Shown here in pieces: positions 41,857-50,850 of a stretch of 64,000 nt of DNA; the first letter of the stretch is position 1, and each line of letters opens with the position of its first letter. The DNA lies in the NCBI GenBank assembly GCA_031420415.1, contig JANOMT010000027.1, positions 18,472-82,471 on the forward strand. The letters run 5' to 3'. Source of the stretch: JANYGA01 sp031420415. GTDB taxonomy: Bacteria > Vulcanimicrobiota > Vulcanimicrobiia > Vulcanimicrobiales > Vulcanimicrobiaceae. A program made the translations under genes and the position numbers. Below the pieces are notes generated by a model, which did not search any database, had not been told where the DNA came from, and was given only the letters and a program-made list of their open reading frames with translations.

Positions 41857-42642
41857 TTGCGTCCGAAGAAACGCTTGGGGCAGAATTTCCTCATGGACGG
41901 CGGTGCATCGAAGCGCATCGCCACGCTCTGTGTCGAGCCGCCCGCATCGCGCGTGATCGAAATCGGGCCGGGCACGGGCGCGCTAACCGCAGCCCTCGTC
42001 GCGGCAGGCGCCGAGGTCACGGCAGTCGAGGTCGATGACGACATGGTCACGATCTTGCGAGACCGCAGCGATCTCGCTGCCGCGACGATCGTGCACGAAG
42101 ATGCGCTCGCGTACGACTATGCCGCGTTCGCGACGGCGGGCGCGTGGTGCGCGGCCGGAAATCTCCCGTACAATATCGCGACCACACTGTTGACGATGTG
42201 GCTCGAAGCGCCCGCACCGCCCGCACGCATCGTCATCATGGTCCAGCGCGAAGTCGCGGATCGGCTGACCGCGGCGCCGTCGACGCCGCCCTACGGCAGC
42301 CTCACGGTGTTCTGTCGCTTCTTTGCCGTTGCGAAACGCGCGTTCGTCCTGCGGCCGGGTTCGTTTTTTCCACGACCCGGTGTCGATAGTGCCGTCGTCG
42401 TGCTCACGCCGCACGTGGAGCCGCCGGTACGCGTTCGAGACCGCGCGTTCTTCCTGCAGGTCGTGCGCGCAAGCTTCGCGTACCGCCGCAAGACGCTCGC
42501 CAATAGTTTGCTCCTCGCGCTCGAAATCGATCGCGCGCGCACGCAGTCGGCGTTGGCAGCGCTCAACATCGATTCGGAGATCCGTGCGGAACAACTCGAC
42601 CTGGGCGCTTTCGGCGCTCTCGCCGACGCCCTGGCCCCCTGA
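41857..42642 (+). CDS. rsmA: 16S rRNA dimethyladenosine transferase KsgA/RsmA
   Basis: Dimethylates two adjacent adenines in 16S rRNA helix 45. 261 residues from TTG at 41857, reading LRPKKRLGQNFLMD; VIEIGPGTGALTAALV binds AdoMet, and GNLPYNIATTLLTMWL is the catalytic N-L-P-Y motif. In the same frame, conserved-looking N-terminal sequence (SHARALLAARGLRPKK) continues upstream to ATA at 41806, which overlaps the previous TAG stop; no standard start codon lies there, so the true N-terminus is probably about 17 residues longer. Confidence 0.93.
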   Translation: MRPKKRLGQNFLMDGGASKRIATLCVEPPASRVIEIGPGTGALTAALVAAGAEVTAVEVDDDMVTILRDRSDLAAATIVHEDALAYDYAAFATAGAWCAAGNLPYNIATTLLTMWLEAPAPPARIVIMVQREVADRLTAAPSTPPYGSLTVFCRFFAVAKRAFVLRPGSFFPRPGVDSAVVVLTPHVEPPVRVRDRAFFLQVVRASFAYRRKTLANSLLLALEIDRARTQSALAALNIDSEIRAEQLDLGAFGALADALAP

Positions 42643-42697
42643 TGCGTGGCGCCCGGCGCTGACGATCCTCGCGGGCTTCGGCGCCGTCATTTTTTAC

Positions 42698-43381
42698 GTG
42701 GTCCCACCACTCGTGTATCTCGTCATCGCCGCGGCATTTCACGTCGTCGATCTGCGGCATCCGCTTCGAAACGCCGATCAGCTCCTCGTCGCTCAGCTCG
42801 TCGGTTACATTCCCATCGCGATCTATCTCGGCTACGCTCTGCCACGCCTCGCACGGCTCTCGCTGCACGATCTCGGCTTTCGTCGTCCGACGGCAGGGGA
42901 GATGGGGACGGCGTTGCTCGGTACGATCGCCATGTGGCTCGCCGTCACCCTCGTCGGCGCGGCAATCGTCGGCGTTACGCACCGACACGACACCGAAAAT
43001 GCGATCGCACTCCTTGCTGCGATGAAAACACACGCCGAGCAGGTTGCCTTTTTCCTCCTCGCCTGCGTGCTCGCGCCGATGATCGAGGAGCTTATTTTTC
43101 GCGTCTTCCTCTTCAACGCGATCTCGAAATACGTCGCTCGGGTCGGCCGCGGGGTCGTGCCGCTCGCCATCGCCATTATCGTGAGCGGCGCGATCTTTGG
43201 CGCGGTCCATGCGGGTTCGGTCTCACAACTGCTCACGGTCTCCGTCCCGCTCACCGTCGGTGGCATCGTGCTCGCGTATGTCTACGCGCGCACGCACAAT
43301 TATTGGGCGAGCGTGACGACGCATGCGATGTTCAACTCGATTAGCGTGTTCGCGATCTTCGTCTTTCACCAAAAGCCGTGA
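42698..43381 (+). CDS. CPBP-family intramembrane metalloprotease
   Basis: 227 residues from GTG at 42698, probably short at the N-terminus. Six or so hydrophobic helices and the family motifs: PMIEELIFRVFLF (EE-x3-R, metal-binding Glu), GAIFGAVHAGSV (F-x3-H) and VTTHAMFNSISV (H-x3-N). In-frame hydrophobic sequence (ALTILAGFGAVIFYV) extends upstream to the ksgA stop with no ATG/GTG/TTG; ATG at 42642 overlaps the ksgA stop but is in a different frame, one base off, so a missing base is possible. Overlaps the next glycosyltransferase (GTGA). Role unknown; CAAX-like or bacteriocin immunity. Confidence 0.83.
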   Translation: MVPPLVYLVIAAAFHVVDLRHPLRNADQLLVAQLVGYIPIAIYLGYALPRLARLSLHDLGFRRPTAGEMGTALLGTIAMWLAVTLVGAAIVGVTHRHDTENAIALLAAMKTHAEQVAFFLLACVLAPMIEELIFRVFLFNAISKYVARVGRGVVPLAIAIIVSGAIFGAVHAGSVSQLLTVSVPLTVGGIVLAYVYARTHNYWASVTTHAMFNSISVFAIFVFHQKP

Positions 43382-44430
43382 TCGCGCAGACGGGCTCTTC
43401 CCTGAGGCTCGGTCTCGATGCCGGGAGTCTTGCGGTCGATCGTCGCGGAATGGGCCGGCTCGCGCGCGGCGTCCTGCGGGCGGCCGCCGAACGCGGCGAC
43501 ATCGAAATCGTCCTCCTCGCGGATCGTCGCGAACATCGCGAGGCCCTCGCACTCGAGTTTCCATACCCCATCGCCGCAACGAAGTCGGCGGCACGACGCG
43601 ACCGCTACGATGTCGTCTGGTTTCCTTTCAACGGCGCGCGCTTCAGCACGTCTGCGCCATCGCTCGTGAGCCTCCACGATGCTTTCGCTTTCTCGCTCCC
43701 GCATCGCGAGCCGATCGCGCGCGCGCGCGAACAGGGGCCGATCCGTCGCGCCGCTCGCGATGCGACGCGCGTGCTGACGCACTCGACGTGGGCGCGCGAC
43801 GAGATCGAGCACCATCTTCACGTCGAGCGCGATCGGATCGCGACGATCGCACCCTCTCCCGATCCGTTTTGGTTTCCCGCGGGCGGCGACGCCTTGCCCG
43901 CCGGTATCGCCGGTAGCCGATTCGCCCTCTTCGTCGGGCCGAGCGAAGCGCGAAAGAACGTTCGCGTCGCGATCGACGGATGCGCGCGCGCGATGCGCGA
44001 ACCGGGCGAGATGCTCGTGATCGCGGGGACGCTATCACCGCAGGATCGGGCCTACGCCCGTGCGCGCGGCGTCCGCGCAGGCGAAATCGAGGCGAGCGAT
44101 ACCGTCTTGCGAGCCCTCTATCGCAACGCCGAAATCGTCCTCGTGCCGTCGCTTGCCGAGGGTTTCGGGCTCGTCGCGATGGAGGCCATGGCATGCGGTG
44201 CTGCGGTGCTCGCCGCCGATGCAACGGCGCTCCCGGAATCGACTGACGGTGCGGCCGCGCTCATCGATCCGCGCGACGTCGGAACGTGGGCGGGTGCGAT
44301 CCGCACGCTCTTGGACGATCCATCACGGCTTGCGGCTCTGCGCGATCGTGCGACGACCCGATTCGCTTTCGCCGACCGCACGTCGTACGGTCGCGCGGTC
44401 ACGTCGCTCTTACGCGAACTCGCGCGTTAG
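43378..44430 (+). CDS. Glycosyltransferase family 4 protein
   Basis: 350 residues from GTG at 43378 (overlap with CPBP gene stop). GT-B fold: YDVVWFPFNGARFSTSAPSL in the N-domain, ALFVGPSEARKNVRVAIDG and VLVPSLAEGFGLVAMEAMAC (E-x7-E motif) in the C-domain. Its closest look is to mannosyltransferases of capsule/exopolysaccharide clusters. Its end overlaps the convergent gene by 21 bases. Confidence 0.87.
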   Translation: MIAQTGSSLRLGLDAGSLAVDRRGMGRLARGVLRAAAERGDIEIVLLADRREHREALALEFPYPIAATKSAARRDRYDVVWFPFNGARFSTSAPSLVSLHDAFAFSLPHREPIARAREQGPIRRAARDATRVLTHSTWARDEIEHHLHVERDRIATIAPSPDPFWFPAGGDALPAGIAGSRFALFVGPSEARKNVRVAIDGCARAMREPGEMLVIAGTLSPQDRAYARARGVRAGEIEASDTVLRALYRNAEIVLVPSLAEGFGLVAMEAMACGAAVLAADATALPESTDGAAALIDPRDVGTWAGAIRTLLDDPSRLAALRDRATTRFAFADRTSYGRAVTSLLRELAR

Positions 44431-45540
44431 AGCCACAGCCTCCGGCCCCAAGCGAACGATCCGCTCCACGATAGCCGCGAACCGCGCCTTAAATGCTTGG
44501 GGACCGAACGATTCGGCATGTGCGCGCACGACCGCCGCATCGTATCGGTCGGGATCGAAACGTCCGAGCGTTGCGGCGAGTGAGTCCGCGGTCGCTTCGG
44601 AAAAGTACTCGCCCGTGATGCCGGGCCGGATCGTCTCGAGCGCTCCGCCCGCACCGTAGGCGATCACCGGACGTCCCGAAGCGTTGGCCTCGAGCGGCAC
44701 GAGCCCGTAATCTTCTTCACCCGGCAAGAGCACCACGCGCGCGCGTCCCATCACATCGCGTAAGGAAACATCGGAGAGCGCGCGGAGAAATTCCGTCTGC
44801 GTTCCGAGCGCTTCGGCCTTGAGAGCTGCTTCTGCGGGACCGACGCCGACGATCACGAGCTTCATGCCGACGATCGCGCACGCGCGGATCGCGAGATCGA
44901 TCCGCTTATAGGGCAGTAAACGCGAAACGACGAGCGCGTAATCGCCATCGCCCGAGCCCACACGGAAGCGTTCGAGATCGATCGGGCAGTGAGCGACGAA
45001 AGATTCACGACCGTAGTATTTTTTGACGCGCGCCGCGACGTTATGCGAGTTCGCGACGAACGCCGTGGGTCGCTGTGCCGCAACGCGATCCCAGGCGACG
45101 AGTCGATCGACGACCGGCCGCGCGAGCGTCGCGACGATTCCCGAGGCGCCGCCCGCAAGCCCACCGACATACGCGTCGTACGCAAAAGCGAAACGGCTAA
45201 CGGTGTGGATGTAGCAGACGTGCGTCGCGTCTTTGCGAAAACGGACGCCTTTCGCCCACGCCGTCGTCGTGCTCACGATCGTATCGTACGCGGAGAGATC
45301 GAGGCGTTCGAAAGCGCTGGGATAGAGCGGTGCGAGAAAGCGAAAATAGCGAGACGAACCGGGAAATTTTTGGAGGTACGACGTCCGGACGCGCGCGGGA
45401 TCGACGAGATCTCCCGTCGCGGCCCGATCGAAAAGCGACGTGTAGATCGGTGCTTCGGGATAGAGGTCGGCGACGTGGCGGAAAACGCGTTCCGCACCGC
45501 CGCGCTGGTTGAGGTAGTCGTGAACCAGCGCGACGTTCAC
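44410..45540 (-). CDS. Glycosyltransferase family 4 protein (exopolysaccharide type)
   Basis: 376 residues: MNVALVHDYLNQRGGAERVF with the G-G-A-E-R motif, SAYDTIVSTTTAWAKGVRF, CYIHTVSRF, then VSRLLPYKRIDLAIRAC and a C-domain LPGEEDYGLVPLEANASGRP with two acidic residues in the E-x7-E position. This type often occurs in O-antigen or exopolysaccharide synthesis. It is the last gene of the minus-strand string that begins at moeA. Confidence 0.9.
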   Translation of the reverse strand: MNVALVHDYLNQRGGAERVFRHVADLYPEAPIYTSLFDRAATGDLVDPARVRTSYLQKFPGSSRYFRFLAPLYPSAFERLDLSAYDTIVSTTTAWAKGVRFRKDATHVCYIHTVSRFAFAYDAYVGGLAGGASGIVATLARPVVDRLVAWDRVAAQRPTAFVANSHNVAARVKKYYGRESFVAHCPIDLERFRVGSGDGDYALVVSRLLPYKRIDLAIRACAIVGMKLVIVGVGPAEAALKAEALGTQTEFLRALSDVSLRDVMGRARVVLLPGEEDYGLVPLEANASGRPVIAYGAGGALETIRPGITGEYFSEATADSLAATLGRFDPDRYDAAVVRAHAESFGPQAFKARFAAIVERIVRLGPEAVALTREFA

Positions 45541-45565
45541 GGGCGCGCGCGTCGTTTCGAGACGA

Positions 45566-46903
45566 TCAGCGCGATCCGGGGGCTGCGGTCCGTTGCCTCG
45601 GTAAGACGAGTGCGACGATATAGCGTTGCAGATAGGCCTTTGCGGCCCGTTGCACGTCGACTGCGGTCGTGCGTTCGAGCGCGTCGAGCGCAGCGTTGAT
45701 CGAATCCGTGCCGAGGCCTTGCGCTGCGAAGGTTCCGAGCAGATACGACCGATCCGAGAGCGTCACAGAATCGGTGAGGAATTGGCCTTCGGCTGCGGCT
45801 TTGAAGTGACGCAACGGCGTCGCGCCGAGCGGCTTGAGCGAGAGCGAACGCGAGACGACGAGCAATTGCCGTAACGCGAGTGACGGATCGACCTGCGATC
45901 CATTGACGTAGATGACGAGGCTCGCGGGCGATGCATCGTAGAGATAGAACGCGCCGATGGATTTTTCGACAAATCCGAGCGTCGTCGTGCTGTCGCGTTC
46001 GAACGCTTCTGCCAGGAGTTTCTGGAGCACGAGCATCGCCCCGAAGTCTTTACTGCCGGGCGCGGGCGCCGCAAAGCCTACCACGATCCACGTCGCGTTG
46101 ATGTCGCGGTGGGCGACGATCCGCGGCGCCTCGGGCGGGAGGACGCGCGTTTTGGATACGACGGGCGGATTCGTGCCTTCGGGCAAGGCCAGGACGAGCG
46201 CTCGAAGCGCATCACCGAGTGTGGGCGCGAGCGCACCGACGGCACTCGCGCTGACCGAACCCCGCTTGTAATTGCTCGCGAAAAATGCCGCGACGTCTTT
46301 GCTCGAGAGGCCTGCGAGCGTCGCGGGGTTGCCGAGCGCGGGTGCGCCCGCACCTTCGGTATAGTACGACCGGCGGAACATCGCGATACCCACCGAGAGT
46401 GCGTTGCCCTCGAGTTCGCTTTGGCGTGTCGTGAGCGTCGTTCGCGCGGCCGCGATGGTCGCGGGTGAAAAATCTGGCGCGGCGAGCGCCTTCGCGAAGA
46501 GTCCGACGACGCTTGCGAGACGCTCGCTACGACTCTCGATGTAGAAGTGCACCGAACGACCATCGACCGTGTAGGTAAGGCTCCCACCGTTCGCGGCGAT
46601 CGCATCGCGCAGCGAGCCCGTGTTGCCCGCGACGTTCGTGCGCACCAAACATTCGGCGACGAGCGATGCGATGCCGGAGGTTACCGGCGTTTCACGATCG
46701 AGGCCCGCGCCGATGAAGATCTGCACGCCACTGACGGCCGCACCGAGATCGCTCTCCCCGACGAGTTTCGTGACCCCGAGGTCGGTCGAGAAGGCCGTGG
46801 GGTAGCGCGCGATCGGGCTCGGGATAGGTGCGGCGCCGGAGAATGCGAGCAGTCCGACGAGCGCGAGGCTCGAGGCTTTTGCAACGTAAGAAGCTCCGAT
46901 CAC
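45566..46903 (-). CDS. M16-family peptidase-like protein, catalytic HxxEH motif absent
   Basis: 445 residues with an N-terminal signal segment (VAKASSLALVGLLAFSG) and the two-domain inverzincin-like fold (LVAECLVRTNVAGNTGSLRD; FSPATIAAARTTLTTRQSE; LSSKDVAAFFASNYKRGSVS). Where active M16 proteases have H-x-x-E-H, this reads SGIASLVAECLV, so no zinc ligands. Overlaps the second M16 gene by four bases, as in paired M16 proteins that form dimers. Likely periplasmic. Confidence 0.82.
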   Translation of the reverse strand: MIGASYVAKASSLALVGLLAFSGAAPIPSPIARYPTAFSTDLGVTKLVGESDLGAAVSGVQIFIGAGLDRETPVTSGIASLVAECLVRTNVAGNTGSLRDAIAANGGSLTYTVDGRSVHFYIESRSERLASVVGLFAKALAAPDFSPATIAAARTTLTTRQSELEGNALSVGIAMFRRSYYTEGAGAPALGNPATLAGLSSKDVAAFFASNYKRGSVSASAVGALAPTLGDALRALVLALPEGTNPPVVSKTRVLPPEAPRIVAHRDINATWIVVGFAAPAPGSKDFGAMLVLQKLLAEAFERDSTTTLGFVEKSIGAFYLYDASPASLVIYVNGSQVDPSLALRQLLVVSRSLSLKPLGATPLRHFKAAAEGQFLTDSVTLSDRSYLLGTFAAQGLGTDSINAALDALERTTAVDVQRAAKAYLQRYIVALVLPRQRTAAPGSR

Positions 46904-48279
46904 GGTGTTTTCGCTTTCTCGGGTTGGGCCGAGGGCGTGGACTTCGGCTCGGGGGCGAGGGTAACGACGACGGGCGTTTTACCCAGATATTTCGTCGCGG
47001 TCGCAGCGACGAACTCGGGGCTCAACGACGTCGCGGCTTTGAAATAGGCACCGCTCTCACCATTGACGCCCGGAGCGTACGCAGCCGACCCTTCAACACT
47101 GTACCATCCAAAATTGTCGGCGATTTGCACCGGCGTTTGGAGATCGCTCAACAGATGAAATTTGAACGATTCGAGTGCCGCTGCAAAGGCGGCTGCCGGA
47201 AGCGGTTTGCGGACACTCGCGAAGCCATCGTCGACGAGCGATCGAATCGTATCCGTGTTTTTCCCCGCATAAGCCACGAACATCACACCGGGATCGCGCA
47301 GCGTGATGAATTGCCCCACGAGCAACGAATCCGGAACGGATTCCGCGACTTTGCGTGCGACGACGCCGTCGTCGATGCGGAAGAGATAATCGGCGATGAA
47401 GTCCATCGCGGTTGCCTCGCGTTGGTCCGAAATCGTCGGGCCGACCCAGCCATATCCGCCGGATGCCTGAACGAAGGTCCGATTGACGGGCGTCGGGCTC
47501 GCTGCAACGACGGGCGCGGTCGGCGCCTCGGCGGACTCATTGGCGTTCGGCCGCCCAGAAACCGCGGCAGTTGCAACCGACGCGTCGACCGCGCCACTGA
47601 CGACGAGCGTCGCGTTCTGCGAGCGGAACGCGCGCGATGCGAATGCGCGCACGTCGGCGAGCGAGATCGCGGCGATCGCTTTGGGATCGCCGCCGAGTGA
47701 GGGGTAGTGTTGCGGTCCGCTCGTGAAGAGCTGCGCGAAGACGGCATCTCGCACGACCGTCTCGGCATCGAAGGTCGAGATCAGCGATTCTTGCGCGACC
47801 TGACGCTGCGCGGCTCGAAAGGCATCTTCGCTCGTGATGGGCGCGAAGTATGCCGTCGTCATGATCTTCACGATGCGTCGCGCAGCCGTTGCCGGGACGA
47901 CTGCCGTGATCGCGATCGAATCGCTGTACGTCGAAATAGAGAGCCGCCCACCCACGTCGCTGACGGCTTTGCCGAGTGTGTCGCCCACGATGGGCTTCGC
48001 ACCCGCGACGACCTGCGCGGCGAGGCGCGCTAGCGCGGGTATCGGTTTTTCGCCGAAGCCCGTCGATGGCGCACGATACCACAGCTCGATTGCTGCAACC
48101 GGCGCGCCCTGCGAGGCGCGGACGATGACCGTGCCTCCTACGGGCAGCCGGTCGACCGTCGTATTCGGCCCGAGATCGAGCACGTCGCTCGCCGTCGCGG
48201 CCGGGCTCGGCGTCGGAGACGCCGAGAGTACGAGGAAGGCTCCGAGCATACTCGCTCGGAGCCAATGACCTGACTTCAT
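46900..48279 (-). CDS. M16-family peptidase-like protein, catalytic motif also absent
   Basis: 459 residues: signal peptide (residues 1-27), then AAIELWYRAPSTGFGEKPIP ALARLAAQVV, where active enzymes would have G-x-x-H-x-x-E-H; here neither His is present. FDAETVVRDAVFAQLFTSGP HYPSLGGDPKAIAAISL is a typical M16 middle, followed by ISDQREATAMDFIADYLFR and a disordered Pro/Lys tail. Upstream partner of the preceding gene (4-base overlap). Both members lack the catalytic residues, unlike the usual active/inactive pair. Confidence 0.82.
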   Translation of the reverse strand: MKSGHWLRASMLGAFLVLSASPTPSPAATASDVLDLGPNTTVDRLPVGGTVIVRASQGAPVAAIELWYRAPSTGFGEKPIPALARLAAQVVAGAKPIVGDTLGKAVSDVGGRLSISTYSDSIAITAVVPATAARRIVKIMTTAYFAPITSEDAFRAAQRQVAQESLISTFDAETVVRDAVFAQLFTSGPQHYPSLGGDPKAIAAISLADVRAFASRAFRSQNATLVVSGAVDASVATAAVSGRPNANESAEAPTAPVVAASPTPVNRTFVQASGGYGWVGPTISDQREATAMDFIADYLFRIDDGVVARKVAESVPDSLLVGQFITLRDPGVMFVAYAGKNTDTIRSLVDDGFASVRKPLPAAAFAAALESFKFHLLSDLQTPVQIADNFGWYSVEGSAAYAPGVNGESGAYFKAATSLSPEFVAATATKYLGKTPVVVTLAPEPKSTPSAQPEKAKTP

Positions 48280-48322
48280 GAGGTTCCTCTAACCGAACGA
48301 CGACGTTCGGAGTGAATCGGTT

Positions 48323-50251
48323 CTACGCGGGTTCCGGCGAGATATTCGGCGGCATCCGCTTTGGCTTTTCGACGCGCACTTCGGGTTCGTGCGCGATGGC
48401 AGCCGCACGCGGCAATGCCGGGACTTGGTCGGGTTTGCGTGGATGGGGCAGGTCGCTGATGATCGCGACGACTTCCTCGGTGTCCACGGTCTCATGTTCG
48501 AGCAGCGATGCTACCATACGCTCGACCATGTGCCAATTATCCTTCAGGAGCTTCGTGGCATCGGCGTAGCAGCGTTCGATGATGCCCCGCACTTCCACGT
48601 CAATCTTGCCCGCGATCTCTTCTGAGTAATTGCGGTCTTCGCCGAAATCGCGACCTAAGAACACCTGATGGTTGCCCTTGCCGTACTGGATCGGGCCAAG
48701 TGTCTCGGACATGCCGTATTGCGTCACCATCCGTCGCGCGAGTTCGGTCGCTTTTTCGAAGTCGTTCGATGCACCCGTCGTGACGTCGCCGAACTTTATT
48801 TCTTCGGCGATGCGACCGGAAAGCGCCATCGTGATTTGCGCGAGGATGCCGTTTTTCGTGATCGAGTGACGATCTTCGTCGGGCAACGACCACGTGATGC
48901 CGAGTGCCATACCGCGCGGGATAATCGTGACCTTGTGAACGGGATCGGCCATCGGTAGCAAACCGCCGACGATCGCGTGGCCCGATTCGTGATAGGCCGT
49001 ATTTTCTTTTTCTTTTTGCGACATCACGAGCGACTTGCGCTCGGGACCCGCGACGACGCGATCGATCGCCTCTTCGCAGTCGCTCATCTCGATGACCGAC
49101 TTATTTTTACGCGCTGCGAGCAACGCTGCTTCGTTCAAAAGATTTTCGAGATCGGCACCTGAGAAGCCGGGCGTCCGTTTCGCAAGGGTACCGAGCGAGA
49201 TTTCTTTCGATAGCGGCTTGTTCTTCGAGTGCACGCCGAGGATCGCTTCGCGACCCCGCACGTCGGCGCGATCGACGACGATCTGACGGTCGAAACGACC
49301 GGGACGGAGTAAGGCTGGGTCTAGGACGTCCGGGCGATTGGTCGCCGCGATGAGGATCACGCCCGTGTTTTGATCGAAGCCATCCATCTCGACGAGAAGC
49401 TGATTGAGCGTCTGCTCGCGCTCGTCGTGTCCTCCACCCATACCGGCGCCACGCTGGCGGCCGACCGCATCGATTTCGTCGATGAAGATGATACAGGGAG
49501 CGCTTTTCTTCGCCTGTTCGAAGAGGTCGCGGACGCGGCTCGCGCCGACGCCGACGAACATCTCGACGAAATCGGAGCCCGAGATCGAGAAGAATGGGAC
49601 GCCTGCCTCGCCTGCAATCGCGCGAGCGAGGAGCGTCTTACCGGAGCCCGGCGGGCCCAGGAGCAACACGCCCTTGGGGATACGCGCGCCGAGAGCTTGG
49701 AATTTTTTCGGGAACTTGAGGAACTCGACGACTTCGCCGAGCTCTTCTTTCGCTTCGGGAACGCCCGCGACGTCGGCAAAGGTAACCTTCGTGCGGTTCT
49801 CCGACTGCAATTTTGCCCGCGAGCGGCCGAATGACATCGCCTGATTCCCACCGCTCTGCGCTTGGCGCAGAATGAAGAGCAACAGGAGCGCCATCAGCGC
49901 GAAGGGGACGAGTTGGACGAGCATACCGACGAACGGCGTCGCCTGCGGGTTGTCGACGGTAATCTGGACGCCGTGCTTGCGCATGTCGGCCAGAAGCGCC
50001 GCGTCGTCGACGACGGTCGTTGTGAATTTTGAGTCGGCCGCATTCGGGAGCGCCTTCTTCAGCTCGCCCGACACGTCGTGCGTACCGGATATCGTGACTT
50101 TCGAGACATTCCCGGCATCGATTTGTGCGTAGAACTGCGAATACGACAGCTTTGCCGTCGGCGCCTGATTGAGGACGAGTTTGTCGACGATGAAAATGAC
50201 GGCGATGAAGATTGCGACGACAATGACGATCGATCTTACGTGCTTGCCCAA
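48323..50251 (-). CDS. ftsH: ATP-dependent zinc metalloprotease FtsH
   Basis: Membrane AAA+ protease that degrades misfolded and regulatory proteins. 642 residues from TTG at 50251, giving LGKHVRSIVIVVAIFIAVIF as first membrane helix; a second helix follows near residue 115. AAA motifs GPPGSGKTLLAR, IIFIDEIDAVGRQRGAG, SRH AATNRPDVLDPALLRPGRFD; protease motif HESGHAIVGG. The frame stays open upstream to ATA overlapping the hpt TAG stop (50263-50260). Part of the common tilS-hpt-ftsH cluster. Confidence 0.95.
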   Translation of the reverse strand: MGKHVRSIVIVVAIFIAVIFIVDKLVLNQAPTAKLSYSQFYAQIDAGNVSKVTISGTHDVSGELKKALPNAADSKFTTTVVDDAALLADMRKHGVQITVDNPQATPFVGMLVQLVPFALMALLLLFILRQAQSGGNQAMSFGRSRAKLQSENRTKVTFADVAGVPEAKEELGEVVEFLKFPKKFQALGARIPKGVLLLGPPGSGKTLLARAIAGEAGVPFFSISGSDFVEMFVGVGASRVRDLFEQAKKSAPCIIFIDEIDAVGRQRGAGMGGGHDEREQTLNQLLVEMDGFDQNTGVILIAATNRPDVLDPALLRPGRFDRQIVVDRADVRGREAILGVHSKNKPLSKEISLGTLAKRTPGFSGADLENLLNEAALLAARKNKSVIEMSDCEEAIDRVVAGPERKSLVMSQKEKENTAYHESGHAIVGGLLPMADPVHKVTIIPRGMALGITWSLPDEDRHSITKNGILAQITMALSGRIAEEIKFGDVTTGASNDFEKATELARRMVTQYGMSETLGPIQYGKGNHQVFLGRDFGEDRNYSEEIAGKIDVEVRGIIERCYADATKLLKDNWHMVERMVASLLEHETVDTEEVVAIISDLPHPRKPDQVPALPRAAAIAHEPEVRVEKPKRMPPNISPEPA

Positions 50252-50259
50252 CGTTGTTG

Positions 50260-50850
50260 CTATCCTATTCCCTTCGAAGACCGCGCGTTCGCGGATTCGA
50301 AAACCCAGGTGTGGAGGCTTGCGAGGTACGGAAGCGTCCGATATTTTTCTTGGTAGTCCAGACCGTACCCTACAATGAACGTGTCTGGAGATGGTAAACC
50401 AACGTAGTCCATTTGGACCGTGACGTGGCGCCGAAAGGGCTTGTCGAGCAGAACGCACGTCTTCAGCGATGCCGGATTCCGGCTTCGCAGGAGACCTTGG
50501 AGATACTGCAGGGTCAGGCCGTTGTCGACGATGTCCTCCACGATGATGACGTTCTTACCCTCGACGCTTTCACTCGTATCTTTTAGGAGACGTACTTCTC
50601 CGCTCGACCGATCGGAGTTTCCGTAACTGGAAACGGCGAGGAAATCGATGCGGATGTCGGCGCTCGGTGGAAACGCGCGTGCGAGGTCGGCGGTAAGGAA
50701 CAGTGCCCCCTTTAACACACCCACGAGCAGGACGGGTTCACCCGCTGCATCCTGGGTAATTTCATCGGCAAGGCGGCGTACGGCGGTCGCGATTGCTCGC
50801 TCGTCGTATTCGATCGCCGCAATGCCGTCGGGCGTGATGCGTTGGTTCAT
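50260..50850 (-). CDS. hpt: Hypoxanthine phosphoribosyltransferase
   Basis: Purine salvage. 196 residues from ATG at 50850, overlapping the tilS stop; the frame upstream of this is tilS shadow. Features: PVLLVGVLKGALFLTADLAR, PRPP loop IIVEDIVDNGLTLQYL and VGYGLDYQEKYRTLPY late. Standard neighbour of tilS and ftsH. Confidence 0.95.
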   Translation of the reverse strand: MNQRITPDGIAAIEYDERAIATAVRRLADEITQDAAGEPVLLVGVLKGALFLTADLARAFPPSADIRIDFLAVSSYGNSDRSSGEVRLLKDTSESVEGKNVIIVEDIVDNGLTLQYLQGLLRSRNPASLKTCVLLDKPFRRHVTVQMDYVGLPSPDTFIVGYGLDYQEKYRTLPYLASLHTWVFESANARSSKGIG

